DNA of 64,000 bases from TMP-86 sp046347195 (GTDB lineage: Bacteria; Pseudomonadota; Gammaproteobacteria; Steroidobacterales; Steroidobacteraceae). The DNA lies in the NCBI GenBank assembly GCA_046347195.1, contig JAXMGQ010000018.1, positions 20,806 through 84,805 of the forward strand. Direction: 5' to 3'. The translations under genes and the position numbers were made by a program. Below, one piece after another: positions 25,695 through 33,459 of this stretch (positions are counted from its first letter, which is position 1; the number at the start of each line of letters is the position of its first letter). Below the pieces are notes generated by a model that did not search any database, was not told the origin of the DNA, and saw only the letters and a list, made by a program, of their open reading frames with translations.

Positions 25695-26325
25695 AGGGCG
25701 CAAGCCGCATCGCCAGCCGCACCAGCTCGACATCGCTCGACACGTTGAGCTTCTGCTTGATGGCGGTGTGGTAGTTCGCGACCGTCTTGGCGCTCAGGTT
25801 GAGCGCCGCGGCGATCTCCGCCCCGCTGTGACCAGCCACCAGTTGCCGGAAGATCTCGTATTCGCGCGCACTCAAGCTGTCCAGCACGTCCTCGCGGCCG
25901 GCCGCGTTGAACTGCGCCACCGCGTTGGCGATGTCGGCACTGAGATAGCGTCCGCCCGCGGCCACGGCCAGCACGGCCTCGGCCAGCACCTCCGGCGCGC
26001 TGCTCTTGGTCACGTAGCCGCGCGCACCGAGATCCAGGGCGCGCTGCGCCAGCGGCGCATCCTCGTGCATGCTGAAGACGATGATCCGGGCCGACGGATC
26101 GCGCGAGAGCACGCGCCGCAGGCTGTCGATGCCGCCGGCGCCGGGCATCGACAGGTCGAGCACCATCACCTCCGGTCCGAGCCGCGCGTATTCGTGGTAG
26201 GCATCCTCGGCGTTGGAGGCCTCGCCGATGACCTCGATGTCCGGATACTGCTCCAGCAGGCGGCGGAACCCGGAGCGCACGATGGCATGATCATCCACCA
26301 GCATGACGCGCACCCGAGGCTTCAT
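25684..26325 (-). CDS. NarL/LuxR-type response regulator
   Basis: The protein has 213 residues. The receiver domain has the acidic pair VDDH (residues 10-13), the phospho-acceptor D57 in VMVLDLSMPG and Lys in GYVTKSS. The C-terminal LuxR helix-turn-helix is LVAGHSGAEIAAALNLSAKT followed by VANYHTAIKQKL. It overlaps the sensor kinase stop by four bases, so the two form a pair. NarL-type regulators of this kind (AgmR/ExaE/PedR group) commonly control PQQ-dependent alcohol oxidation. The next genes here are that system, so regulation of it is a reasonable inference. Confidence 0.88.
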   Translation of the reverse strand: MKPRVRVMLVDDHAIVRSGFRRLLEQYPDIEVIGEASNAEDAYHEYARLGPEVMVLDLSMPGAGGIDSLRRVLSRDPSARIIVFSMHEDAPLAQRALDLGARGYVTKSSAPEVLAEAVLAVAAGGRYLSADIANAVAQFNAAGREDVLDSLSAREYEIFRQLVAGHSGAEIAAALNLSAKTVANYHTAIKQKLNVSSDVELVRLAMRLAPFTP

Positions 26326-27674
26326 GCCGGCATCCGCGCCGTGAGCCGGGTGCCGGTGCCCGGTGCGCTGTCGATGCGCAGGTTGCCGCGCAGCGCCGCG
26401 AGCCGCTCGCGCATGCCGGCGATGCCGAAGCCCGTGGGCTGGGCGTGGACATCGAACCCCGCGCCATCATCGCTCACCTGCAGCGAGAACCACGGCTCAG
26501 GCCCGCTCTGCGAGTCCAGCCCCAGCTGGATGCGAACGCGGCGCGCCCGCGCGTGCCGCGCGATGTTGGTGAGGGCCTCCTGCACGATGCGGTAGGTGCC
26601 TTCGGCGGAGTCACCGCGCAGGCCGCCCGCGTCGGGCTCGATCTCGAGGACGCACTCCGTGGCGGGATTGCGTTGCCGGAAGCGCTGCACGAGCTCGGCG
26701 AGGGCCGCGCCGAGCCCCAGTTCCTGCACCTGCTCGGGGCGCAACCGGCGCAGCATGTCGCGCACCAGCAGCTTGATGCGGGCGGCGGCCTCGATGATCG
26801 CCGCCGCGCTCGGCGCGAGCGCCGAGGCATCACCCACGGCGCGGCGGATCGAGGCGGCATCGGCATGGATGGCCGTCACGCACTGGCCGATCTCATCGTG
26901 CAGTTCGCGGGCGATGCGCGCACGCTCCTCGGCCTGCACCTCGCGCAGCCGGCCGGTGAGGCGCCGGTTCTCCTTCACGCCCAGATCCAGCGCCTCGGCC
27001 ATGCGGTTGAAGGCCTGGCCGATGGATCCGAGTTCCGGCGGGTCGAGCTCGGGCAGCCGCACCTCGTGCCGTCCCTCGGCCAGCTCATTGAGGCCGATCC
27101 GGATGCGACGCAGCGGTTCCAGTGCGCGGCCCACCGCCCACCAGACCAGCAAGCTCACCAGCACGCCGAAGACCACGAGCAGCCCGATCACGCCGCGCGC
27201 CACGTTCCAGATCTCCCCCACTTCGAAGGCGGGGTCCGCGCGGATCCGCAGCATGCCCACGGCCAGGCCATCGAAGGTGACGAAGTGGTGCACTTCCGGG
27301 ATGGGCGTGAAGTCGCGCTGGATCAGCCACAGGAACCAGGCAGGGGCGGCGGGCCGGGCCGGCGTGCCATCGCCGCTGCGCTCGAGCAGCCGGCCGACGG
27401 CGTTGTAGAAAAGCACATCGACGTGGCGGACATCGGACAGGCGTCCGAGTTCCAGCGTGGGGACGCGCTCGGGGTTCGCGCGCCAGCCGTCGCGCGCCAG
27501 GATGATGCGCGCATCGAGATAGTGCTCGACCAGGGCGGTGGCGGCATAGACCTCGCCGCGGATGTCCTGCCGGGCACGCTGCACGATGTAGGCGCCACAG
27601 GCCGTGCACAGGGCAGCCACCGACAGGCAGATGATGAGCATGAGCCGAAGCCGCAGGCTGGCGCGGGTGAGCAT
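26322..27674 (-). CDS. Sensor histidine kinase (HisKA_3 type)
   Basis: The protein has 450 residues from the ATG at 27674, which has GAGGAGG eight bases upstream; further in-frame codons upstream look non-coding. One transmembrane helix near the N-terminus (about 9-31) and another at about 161-181 bracket a periplasmic sensor domain. A HAMP segment follows, then the dimerisation box ARIARELHDEIGQCVTAIHA with phospho-accepting H259, and a C-terminal ATPase domain (EALTNIARHARA, DDGAGFD, GFGIAGMRERL). It is coupled to the response regulator and divergent from the beta-propeller gene of the PQQ module. Confidence 0.88.
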   Translation of the reverse strand: MLTRASLRLRLMLIICLSVAALCTACGAYIVQRARQDIRGEVYAATALVEHYLDARIILARDGWRANPERVPTLELGRLSDVRHVDVLFYNAVGRLLERSGDGTPARPAAPAWFLWLIQRDFTPIPEVHHFVTFDGLAVGMLRIRADPAFEVGEIWNVARGVIGLLVVFGVLVSLLVWWAVGRALEPLRRIRIGLNELAEGRHEVRLPELDPPELGSIGQAFNRMAEALDLGVKENRRLTGRLREVQAEERARIARELHDEIGQCVTAIHADAASIRRAVGDASALAPSAAAIIEAAARIKLLVRDMLRRLRPEQVQELGLGAALAELVQRFRQRNPATECVLEIEPDAGGLRGDSAEGTYRIVQEALTNIARHARARRVRIQLGLDSQSGPEPWFSLQVSDDGAGFDVHAQPTGFGIAGMRERLAALRGNLRIDSAPGTGTRLTARMPA

Positions 27675-27804
27675 GCGAAGGCCTCCTCGCAGCAAGGGAC
27701 GGCGGCAATTGTAACAAGCGGTGCGCCTGCCGATCGGGAGGGTCATGCCTTGACGGTGGATGCGCCGCCAGAGCAGCATCGGGCAGTCTTCGAGGAGTTC
27801 GAAC

Positions 27805-28767
27805 ATGATGCGTGGAATGACTGGCGGTCTCGTGGGCCTGATGATGCTGGGCGCGGCGTTGGGGGCGGGCGCTTCCGACATCGCGGTAGTGCCCAATCAA
27901 GGTGATGGCACTCTCTCCCTGGTCGATCCCCTCACCGCCAAGGTCCTGCGGACCGTGCCGGCCCAGGGCCGCCTCGGCGAGAAGATCCAGGCGGTGGCAG
28001 CCCCACCCGGAGGCAAGCGGGCGTTCGTGGTGGATGCGAATGCGAATGTCCTGCTCGAGGTCGATCTCGCGGACGGCGCCGTGAAGCAGCGGATCGAGGT
28101 GGGGCACAGCCCCGAAGGCGCCTCCATCTCGCCCTCCGGCGGGCTCATCGCCGTGTGCGTCGAGGAAGACAATGCGGTGGTGCTGGTGGATGCGAAGGGC
28201 AAGAAGCCGCTTCGCCGCATCGCGACGCAGGGAAGCAATCCCGAGCATTGCGAGTTCAGCCCCGATGCGCGCCTGCTCATGACCAGCAACGAGAACTCCG
28301 ACGACGTGGATGTCATCGATGTCGCCGCCGGTCGCTCCATCGCGCGCATCAGGACCGCGGGCCATCCGCGTGGCATCGCCTGGCTGCCCGACAACCGGTT
28401 CGCCTACGTGGCTCAGGAGACTGCCGGCGGGGTGGACATCATCGACGTGCAATCGCGTTCGGTGGTGGGGAACGTGAAGACGGGCCTGCGTCCCTCGGGC
28501 GCCATCACCTCGCGCGACGGAAAACGCGTGTTCGTGAGCAACGGCGGTGCGGGCAGCGTGAGTGTCATCGACACCGCCACGCGGGCGGTGGTGGCGACGC
28601 TGAACGTGGGCAAGCGGCCTTGGAACATGGCGCTCACCCATGATGGCCGCCGGCTGCTGGTGGCGAACGGCCGGTCCAACAGCCTCAGCATCATCGACAC
28701 CGGAGCTCTCGCCGTGGCCGGCGAGGTGGCCGTGGGGCAGTTGCCGTGGGGCGTCTCGGTGCCATGA
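27805..28767 (+). CDS. Exported YVTN beta-propeller protein of PQQ-oxidation clusters
   Basis: The protein is about 320 residues from the ATG at 27805 (GAGGAG upstream) and begins with a signal peptide. The body is a run of about seven repeats of the YVTN/PQQ-associated type. Examples are SVSVIDTATRAVVATLNVGK, RVFVSNGGAGSVS and VANGRSNSLSIIDTG. Proteins of this kind recur in clusters for PQQ-dependent alcohol catabolism. Their biochemical role is unknown; a periplasmic scaffold or PQQ-enzyme accessory is likely. It stands between the two-component system and the XoxF-like dehydrogenase. Confidence 0.82.
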   Translation: MMRGMTGGLVGLMMLGAALGAGASDIAVVPNQGDGTLSLVDPLTAKVLRTVPAQGRLGEKIQAVAAPPGGKRAFVVDANANVLLEVDLADGAVKQRIEVGHSPEGASISPSGGLIAVCVEEDNAVVLVDAKGKKPLRRIATQGSNPEHCEFSPDARLLMTSNENSDDVDVIDVAAGRSIARIRTAGHPRGIAWLPDNRFAYVAQETAGGVDIIDVQSRSVVGNVKTGLRPSGAITSRDGKRVFVSNGGAGSVSVIDTATRAVVATLNVGKRPWNMALTHDGRRLLVANGRSNSLSIIDTGALAVAGEVAVGQLPWGVSVP

Positions 28768-28801
28768 GCAACGCAACGGTGCTGACCCATGCCTGCCTCA
28801 A

Positions 28802-28845
28802 CTGTCCCGTGGATGGCACACTGGCTGATGCGGCGCGTCGGGACT
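28802..28845 (+). promoter_or_regulatory. Candidate upstream activator site for xoxF
   Basis: CTGTCCCGT at 28802-28810 and GGGACT at 28840-28845 form a loose inverted pair roughly 120 and 85 bases upstream of the -24/-12 promoter at 28926. The same CTGTCCCG core occurs in the palindrome before the sigma-54 activator gene and, inverted, between gfa and the porin. The distance is normal for enhancer sites of sigma-54 activators. Confidence 0.45.
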
Positions 28846-28925
28846 TTTTCCTGATTTAACGTTAAGCGTATGATTCGCTGATTCTCGACGGGCAAGGACG
28901 CCATTGCGAAATGACAAGGAGGGGC

Positions 28926-28941
28926 TGGCATGAGCATTGCA
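28926..28941 (+). promoter_or_regulatory. Sigma-54 (-24/-12) promoter of xoxF
   Basis: TGGCATGAGCATTGCA matches the sigma-54 consensus TGGCAC-N5-TTGCA at every fixed base except one (C to T), with exact GG-to-GC spacing. Transcription would begin near 28952, leaving a leader of about 85 bases before the dehydrogenase ATG at 29036. Confidence 0.7.
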
Positions 28942-29035
28942 ACGATGGCAGGGCATCGGAAAGCGTTACGGCGCCGCCCGGTGACCGAGAAGTAGAAGCA
29001 AGGGCACCCAGAATCCAAGCACCAGGAGAATCGAG

Positions 29036-30919
29036 ATGAAATTGCTGGCAGCAGGAAGACAACTCAGGTGGTGGTGCGCGACGGCGGCGCTGGCCACCCT
29101 GGCAGGCGCAGCGTGGGCCGCGTCCGACGCCGAGCAGGCGCAACGCTTCAATGATCCGAATCAATGGGGAGCACCGGCGGGCAACCTGTCGGGGACGCGT
29201 TACAGCTCGCTCAAGGACATCAACACCGGCAATGCCAGGGAACTGCAGATGATCTGGTCGCAGTCCTCGGGCACCCTGCGCGGCCATGAGGGCCAGCCGC
29301 TGGTGATCCAGGACGTGGCCGGCAAGCCCATGATGTTCATGGAGAGCGGCTGGCCCAACATCGTGCAGGCGCTGGACCTGTCCGATCCTGATCATCCGGT
29401 GCAGGCCTGGAGCTACACCAAGACCAGCGGGCGCGATGAGTCCGCCGTGCCGCGCGCCTGCTGCGACACCGTCAACCGCGGCCTGTCCTATGCCGACGGC
29501 AAGCTGGTGTTCGGCACCTTGGACGGGTTCGTGATCGCGCTGGATGCCGCCACCGGCAAGGAAGTCTGGGTGAAGAAGCATGCGCACCCCGACAACGGCG
29601 AGACCATCACGCCTGCGCCGATCATCGCCAACGACAAGGTGATCATCGGCTTCGGCGGCGATGAGTTCGCGGCCCGGGGCCGGGTGACCGCCTACGCCCT
29701 TGCCGATGGCAAGAAGGTGTGGGAGTGCCACTCCACCGGGAGCGACAAGGACGTGTGCCTGACGGCCAAGACCAATGCGAAGAACCCGCAGTATGGCAAG
29801 GCCGGCAAGGACCTGGGCATCACCACCTTCCCGGGGGATGAGTGGAAGCGCGGCGGCGGCGCGGCCTGGGGCTGGTACGCCTACGATCCGAACCTGCACC
29901 TCGTGTACTACGGCACCGGCAACCCCGGGCTGTGGTCGCCGCAGTTCCGTTGCGCGGAGCCCATCACGCAGAAGAACTGCAACAGCGGCAAGTTCGACAA
30001 CAAGTGGTCGATGAGCATCTTCGCCCGCAACGTCGACACTGGCGAGGCCGAGTGGGTGTACCAGATGACCCCGTTCGACCAGTGGGACTACGACGGTGTC
30101 AACGAAGTGGTCCTGGTCGACATGAAGCTCGACGGCAAGGACCGCAAGACGCTGGTGCACTTCGATCGCAACGGCTTTGCCTACGTGCTCGACCGGGTGG
30201 ACGGCACGCTGCTGCGCGCCCACAAGTACGTCACCACCAACTGGGCGGAAAAGGTCGACATGAAGACCGGCCGGCCGGTGAAGGTGGAGGAGCACTCGCC
30301 GCTGAAGGTGGGCATGAACACCCAGGCCTGCCCCTCGGCCATGGGTGGCAAGGACCAGCAGCCGGTGGCGGTGGATCCGGGCGATCCGGCCAACTTCTAC
30401 GTGCCGACCAACAACTGGTGCATGGAGGATGAGCCGCAGGAACGCTCGCACACCCAGCAGGGCACCGTGTACGTGTTCGCCAACGTGTACATGTATCCGG
30501 AGAAGCCGGGCGTCACGGGCAAGTTCAAGAAGTTCAACGTCGACACCGGCAAGACCGAATGGGAGATCCCCGACCAGTTTCCGAACTGGGGCGGCGCGCT
30601 GGTCACGGCCGGCGGCCTCGCCTTCTACGGGAGCCTGGGCGGTGACTTCCGCGCCGTGGATCGCAGCAGCGGCAACGTGCTGTGGTCGCGCAAGCTGGGC
30701 TCCGGCATCATCGGCAACCCCATCACCTACTCGGTGAAGGGCAAGCAGTACGTGTCGGTGTGGTCCGGCATCGGCGGCTGGATCGGTCTGCCGGTCACTG
30801 CGGGTCTCGACCTGTCGGACATGTTCGGCGCCATCGGCGCCACCGCCATGACCAAGGCGGCAGGGCTGAACAAGATTCCGCAGGGTGGAACGCTGTACAC
30901 GTTCAGGGTCGGCAACTGA
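29036..30919 (+). CDS. xoxF: Lanthanide-type PQQ methanol/alcohol dehydrogenase (XoxF-like)
   Basis: This periplasmic quinoprotein oxidises methanol or a related primary alcohol. The protein has 627 residues with a signal peptide (cleavage after about residue 28). Visible marks of the family are the vicinal disulfide C142-C143 in RACCDTVNRG, GWYAYDPNLHLVYYGTGNPG, and tryptophan-docking repeats of an eight-bladed propeller. The active site reads FDQWDYDGVNE: D351 is the catalytic base, and the Asp two residues later (D353) is the extra ligand that marks lanthanide-dependent enzymes, being Ala in calcium-dependent MxaF. A Cys-containing insert (RCAEPITQKNCNSGKFDN) follows the NPG block. A sigma-54 promoter precedes it and a strong terminator follows. 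Confidence 0.88.
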   Translation: MKLLAAGRQLRWWCATAALATLAGAAWAASDAEQAQRFNDPNQWGAPAGNLSGTRYSSLKDINTGNARELQMIWSQSSGTLRGHEGQPLVIQDVAGKPMMFMESGWPNIVQALDLSDPDHPVQAWSYTKTSGRDESAVPRACCDTVNRGLSYADGKLVFGTLDGFVIALDAATGKEVWVKKHAHPDNGETITPAPIIANDKVIIGFGGDEFAARGRVTAYALADGKKVWECHSTGSDKDVCLTAKTNAKNPQYGKAGKDLGITTFPGDEWKRGGGAAWGWYAYDPNLHLVYYGTGNPGLWSPQFRCAEPITQKNCNSGKFDNKWSMSIFARNVDTGEAEWVYQMTPFDQWDYDGVNEVVLVDMKLDGKDRKTLVHFDRNGFAYVLDRVDGTLLRAHKYVTTNWAEKVDMKTGRPVKVEEHSPLKVGMNTQACPSAMGGKDQQPVAVDPGDPANFYVPTNNWCMEDEPQERSHTQQGTVYVFANVYMYPEKPGVTGKFKKFNVDTGKTEWEIPDQFPNWGGALVTAGGLAFYGSLGGDFRAVDRSSGNVLWSRKLGSGIIGNPITYSVKGKQYVSVWSGIGGWIGLPVTAGLDLSDMFGAIGATAMTKAAGLNKIPQGGTLYTFRVGN

Positions 30920-30948
30920 AACGTTGACGAGCCGGACGGATCGCAATA

Positions 30949-30979
30949 CCCGGTGGCCTTCGGGTCACCGGGTTTTTTT
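30949..30979 (+). terminator. Rho-independent terminator after xoxF
   Basis: A 10-base-pair stem (CCCGGTGGCC pairing with GGTCACCGGG, one G-T pair) with a TTCG tetraloop is followed by seven T residues at 30973-30979. It should end most xoxF transcripts. The downstream xoxJ-like and cytochrome genes would then be made by read-through at lower level, or from their own promoter. Confidence 0.88.
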
Positions 30980-31003
30980 CCCTTTGTCGCGGGTGATGTG
31001 AAC

Positions 31004-32716
31004 ATGAGCACTCGGCACTGGAAGGACGGCCACCGCTCCGCCGCCGCACGGGTGGTCCTGGCGGGCCTGGCCTCGATCGCCGCAGCGGCCGGCGTCGCGC
31101 CCGCCGCCGGCGCGATGGCCGATGCCGGGCCCGGCGCCACTGCCACTGCCACTGCCACCGCCACCGCCACCGCCGCACCGGCCGCGCCGCAGGTCAAGTC
31201 GCTCACCGTCTGCGCGGACCCCGGCAACATGCCGCTGTCCAACCAGAAGGGGGAGGGCTTCGAGAACAAGATCGCGGAGCTCATCGGCCATTCCCTCGGC
31301 ACGCCCGTGCAGTACTACTGGCGTCCCTCGATCGAGCGGGGCCTGATGCGCACGACGCTGAGCGAGGGCAACTGCGATGTCTGGATGGACATGGCCTCGG
31401 ACACCGAAGGGGCCGAGGTGCTGGCGCCACTGTACCGGTCGACCTTCGTGCTCGCCTTCCGCAACGATCGCCACCTCGACATCCGCTCACTCGATGCCCC
31501 CGCCCTGAAGAAGCTCCGGGTCGGGGTGTTCCAGGTGTCGGCGGCGCGCCTCGCGCTGACCGGGCATGGCGTGGTGAACAACACGGTGATCCATTACCTC
31601 AGCCACAACGCCGACATGGTGCCGGAGAACCAGCCTTCGTATCAGGTGCAGCAGGTCATCGACGGCACGCTCGACGTGGCGGCGTCCTGGGGGCCGATGA
31701 CGGGATGGTATGTGAAGGTGCGGCACGCACCGCTCACGCTGTTGCCGATGAATCGCCTGGAGGACAAGGTCCCGCTGGAATTCGACATGACGCTGGCCGT
31801 CCCGCGCGGCCGCGCCGACATCCGCGCAGCCGTCGAGTGGGCGCTGGCGCAGAACCGCGATGCGATACGCCGCATCCTCGATGAATTCGGAGTGCCGCTC
31901 ATCCAGTGCGATGCGTGCACGGTGTCGGGAGAGATTCCCTCGCACGGGCCCTACGCGGCCGAGGCGCCGGTGCGGCGCTCGGCGAAGGATCTCGCCGCCG
32001 ACCGGGCCGCGAAACTCGCGCAGCTCAAGCGCTGGCTCGCCGAGGGCGCCAACCCCGACGAGGAGTTGCAGAATGCGGTGACCGCGGATGATCCGCTGCG
32101 CGTGGACTACCTGCTGGCGCATGGGGCGCATGCCGATGCACGCGATGGCGAAGGCAACACCCCGCTGATCAACGCCATCCGCAATGGCTTCGCGGAGACC
32201 GCCACGCACCTGCTGGATCATCGCGCGGCGGTGGACCAGCCCGATCGCGGCGGGTGGACGCCGTTGATGTTCGCCGTGTGGGGCAATCGCGCCGCACTGG
32301 TCACGATGCTGGCCAAGCGCGGCGCGGCGCTCGAGGCCCGCGATGCGAAGGGCGTGACACCCTTGGCGCTGGCCGCCCAGAACAACAAGCTCGAGGCCGC
32401 CAGGGCCCTGATCGCCGCCGGCGCCGACGTGAACCAGCCCGTGGCGCAGGCGGGCTATACGCCGCTGATGCTGGCCGCGGTCGCCGGTTCCCGCGAGATG
32501 ACCGGCGACCTGCTGGCGCGTGGGGCGCGCGTGAACGAGGCCAACCAGGGCGGGGTGACCGCCTTGATGATCGCCAGCGCCGGGAACAAGACCGGGCTGG
32601 TGGAGATGCTGCTGAAGGCGGGCGCGGACGTGCATGCGCGGGCCGAGGACGGTCGCACCGCGCTCACCATCGCGCGCAGCGGTGGCTACGACAGCGTCGT
32701 GAAATTATTGCAATGA
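31004..32716 (+). CDS. XoxJ-like periplasmic binding protein fused to ankyrin repeats
   Basis: The protein has 570 residues from the ATG at 31004. A signal peptide is followed by an Ala-Thr repeat linker (about residues 45-58). Next comes a type II solute-binding domain (about 60-310) of the MoxJ/XoxJ quinoprotein-associated type: LTVCADPGNMPLSNQKGEGF, CDVWMDMASDTEGAEVL and VIDGTLDVAASWGPMTGWYV. The C-terminal half (about 345-570) is seven ankyrin repeats such as GVTPLALAAQNNKLEAARAL. XoxJ binds and helps activate XoxF; the ankyrin part is an unusual addition that may hold other periplasmic partners. The last bases overlap the next cytochrome gene by four. Confidence 0.85.
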   Translation: MSTRHWKDGHRSAAARVVLAGLASIAAAAGVAPAAGAMADAGPGATATATATATATAAPAAPQVKSLTVCADPGNMPLSNQKGEGFENKIAELIGHSLGTPVQYYWRPSIERGLMRTTLSEGNCDVWMDMASDTEGAEVLAPLYRSTFVLAFRNDRHLDIRSLDAPALKKLRVGVFQVSAARLALTGHGVVNNTVIHYLSHNADMVPENQPSYQVQQVIDGTLDVAASWGPMTGWYVKVRHAPLTLLPMNRLEDKVPLEFDMTLAVPRGRADIRAAVEWALAQNRDAIRRILDEFGVPLIQCDACTVSGEIPSHGPYAAEAPVRRSAKDLAADRAAKLAQLKRWLAEGANPDEELQNAVTADDPLRVDYLLAHGAHADARDGEGNTPLINAIRNGFAETATHLLDHRAAVDQPDRGGWTPLMFAVWGNRAALVTMLAKRGAALEARDAKGVTPLALAAQNNKLEAARALIAAGADVNQPVAQAGYTPLMLAAVAGSREMTGDLLARGARVNEANQGGVTALMIASAGNKTGLVEMLLKAGADVHARAEDGRTALTIARSGGYDSVVKLLQ

Positions 32717-33291
32717 GGTTCACTCGAAGGGTGCCCAGGATGCGAGCCTGCTGGATGGTGGTGATGCTGGCGATGGCTGGCGGTGGTGTGCTGTCGGCCC
32801 AGAATGCGCCTCCGGCGCCGGCGCCCGGCGATACCACGCCGGCAGGCTCATCCGCCGGCTCCAGTACCGACTACACGAAGGTGACACCGGTCGACCTCGT
32901 CAAGAGCACGCCCAGGGGGAAGCTCGTGAATCCCTACAAGGACACGCAGGAGGACGTGGTCGCGCAAGGGGGCAAGTTCCTGCTGTCCTACGCCTGCAGC
33001 GGCTGCCATGGTGGCGGTGGCGGCGGCGGCATGTGCCCGCCGCTGACCAACGATGTGTGGGTCTATGGGGGCGACGATGACACCCTGTTCCGGCTCGTGA
33101 CGCTGGGCAGCGTCGAGCTGCAGGGCCAGGGCTACATGCGAAAGGGCCGGGAAAACGTGGTCGGACCGATGCCGCCCTTCGGCGCCATCATCAAGACCGC
33201 CGATGACCTGTGGAAGATCCTGGCCTTCGTGCGCTCGAAGTACAACGGCGATCCGTCCTACAAGTTCGGCACGCCTCCCGACCAGGAGTGA
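32713..33291 (+). CDS. Cytochrome c, likely electron acceptor of the PQQ dehydrogenase (XoxG-like)
   Basis: The protein has 192 residues. It has a signal peptide, a Pro/Ser-rich linker (about 30-55), one heme site CSGCH near residue 99 followed by a run of glycines, and a likely Met ligand in NVVGPMPPFG. The C-terminal helix is TADDLWKILAFVRSKYNGDP, as in cytochromes that accept electrons from PQQ alcohol dehydrogenases (XoxG, PedF). It is coupled to the XoxJ-like gene by a four-base overlap. Confidence 0.85.
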   Translation: MRFTRRVPRMRACWMVVMLAMAGGGVLSAQNAPPAPAPGDTTPAGSSAGSSTDYTKVTPVDLVKSTPRGKLVNPYKDTQEDVVAQGGKFLLSYACSGCHGGGGGGGMCPPLTNDVWVYGGDDDTLFRLVTLGSVELQGQGYMRKGRENVVGPMPPFGAIIKTADDLWKILAFVRSKYNGDPSYKFGTPPDQE

Positions 33292-33293
33292 GC

Positions 33294-33317
33294 CACTGTC
33301 CCGGAACCGGGACAGTG
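33294..33317. promoter_or_regulatory. Perfect palindrome after cytochrome gene (operator or hairpin)
   Basis: Two 11-base arms, CACTGTCCCGG and its exact complement, are separated by AA. It begins two bases after the cytochrome stop codon. No T-run follows, so it is not a standard terminator. The CTGTCCCG core also occurs upstream of xoxF and in the gfa/porin intergenic region, which favours a binding site for the adjacent activator. Confidence 0.6.
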
Positions 33318-33362
33318 GAGTGCGGCCCGCGTTGCGCTATGGATGAAAACGCGCGAGTCTAG

Positions 33363-33398
33363 TATCCCGGATCAGCCGTTGATCCCTGATTCGGGACA
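33363..33398. promoter_or_regulatory. Second imperfect palindrome before the sigma-54 activator
   Basis: TATCCCGGATCAG (33363-33375) and CTGATTCGGGACA (33386-33398) pair at 11 of 13 positions across a 10-base gap. They share the TCCCG/GGGACA core with the palindrome 46 bases upstream. The site lies about 60 bases before the activator start, so autoregulation is likely. Confidence 0.5.
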
Positions 33399-33459
33399 AG
33401 CGGCTGGCAAGCTCGGTCGAAGAGGGGTGAACCCCGCACCGGGACCTGTGGAGGGGAAC

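Noticed and set aside
28814..28830. TGGCAC upstream of xoxF as a sigma-54 -24 box
   Set aside because: No GC at the -12 position with correct spacing; the site at 28926 fits much better.
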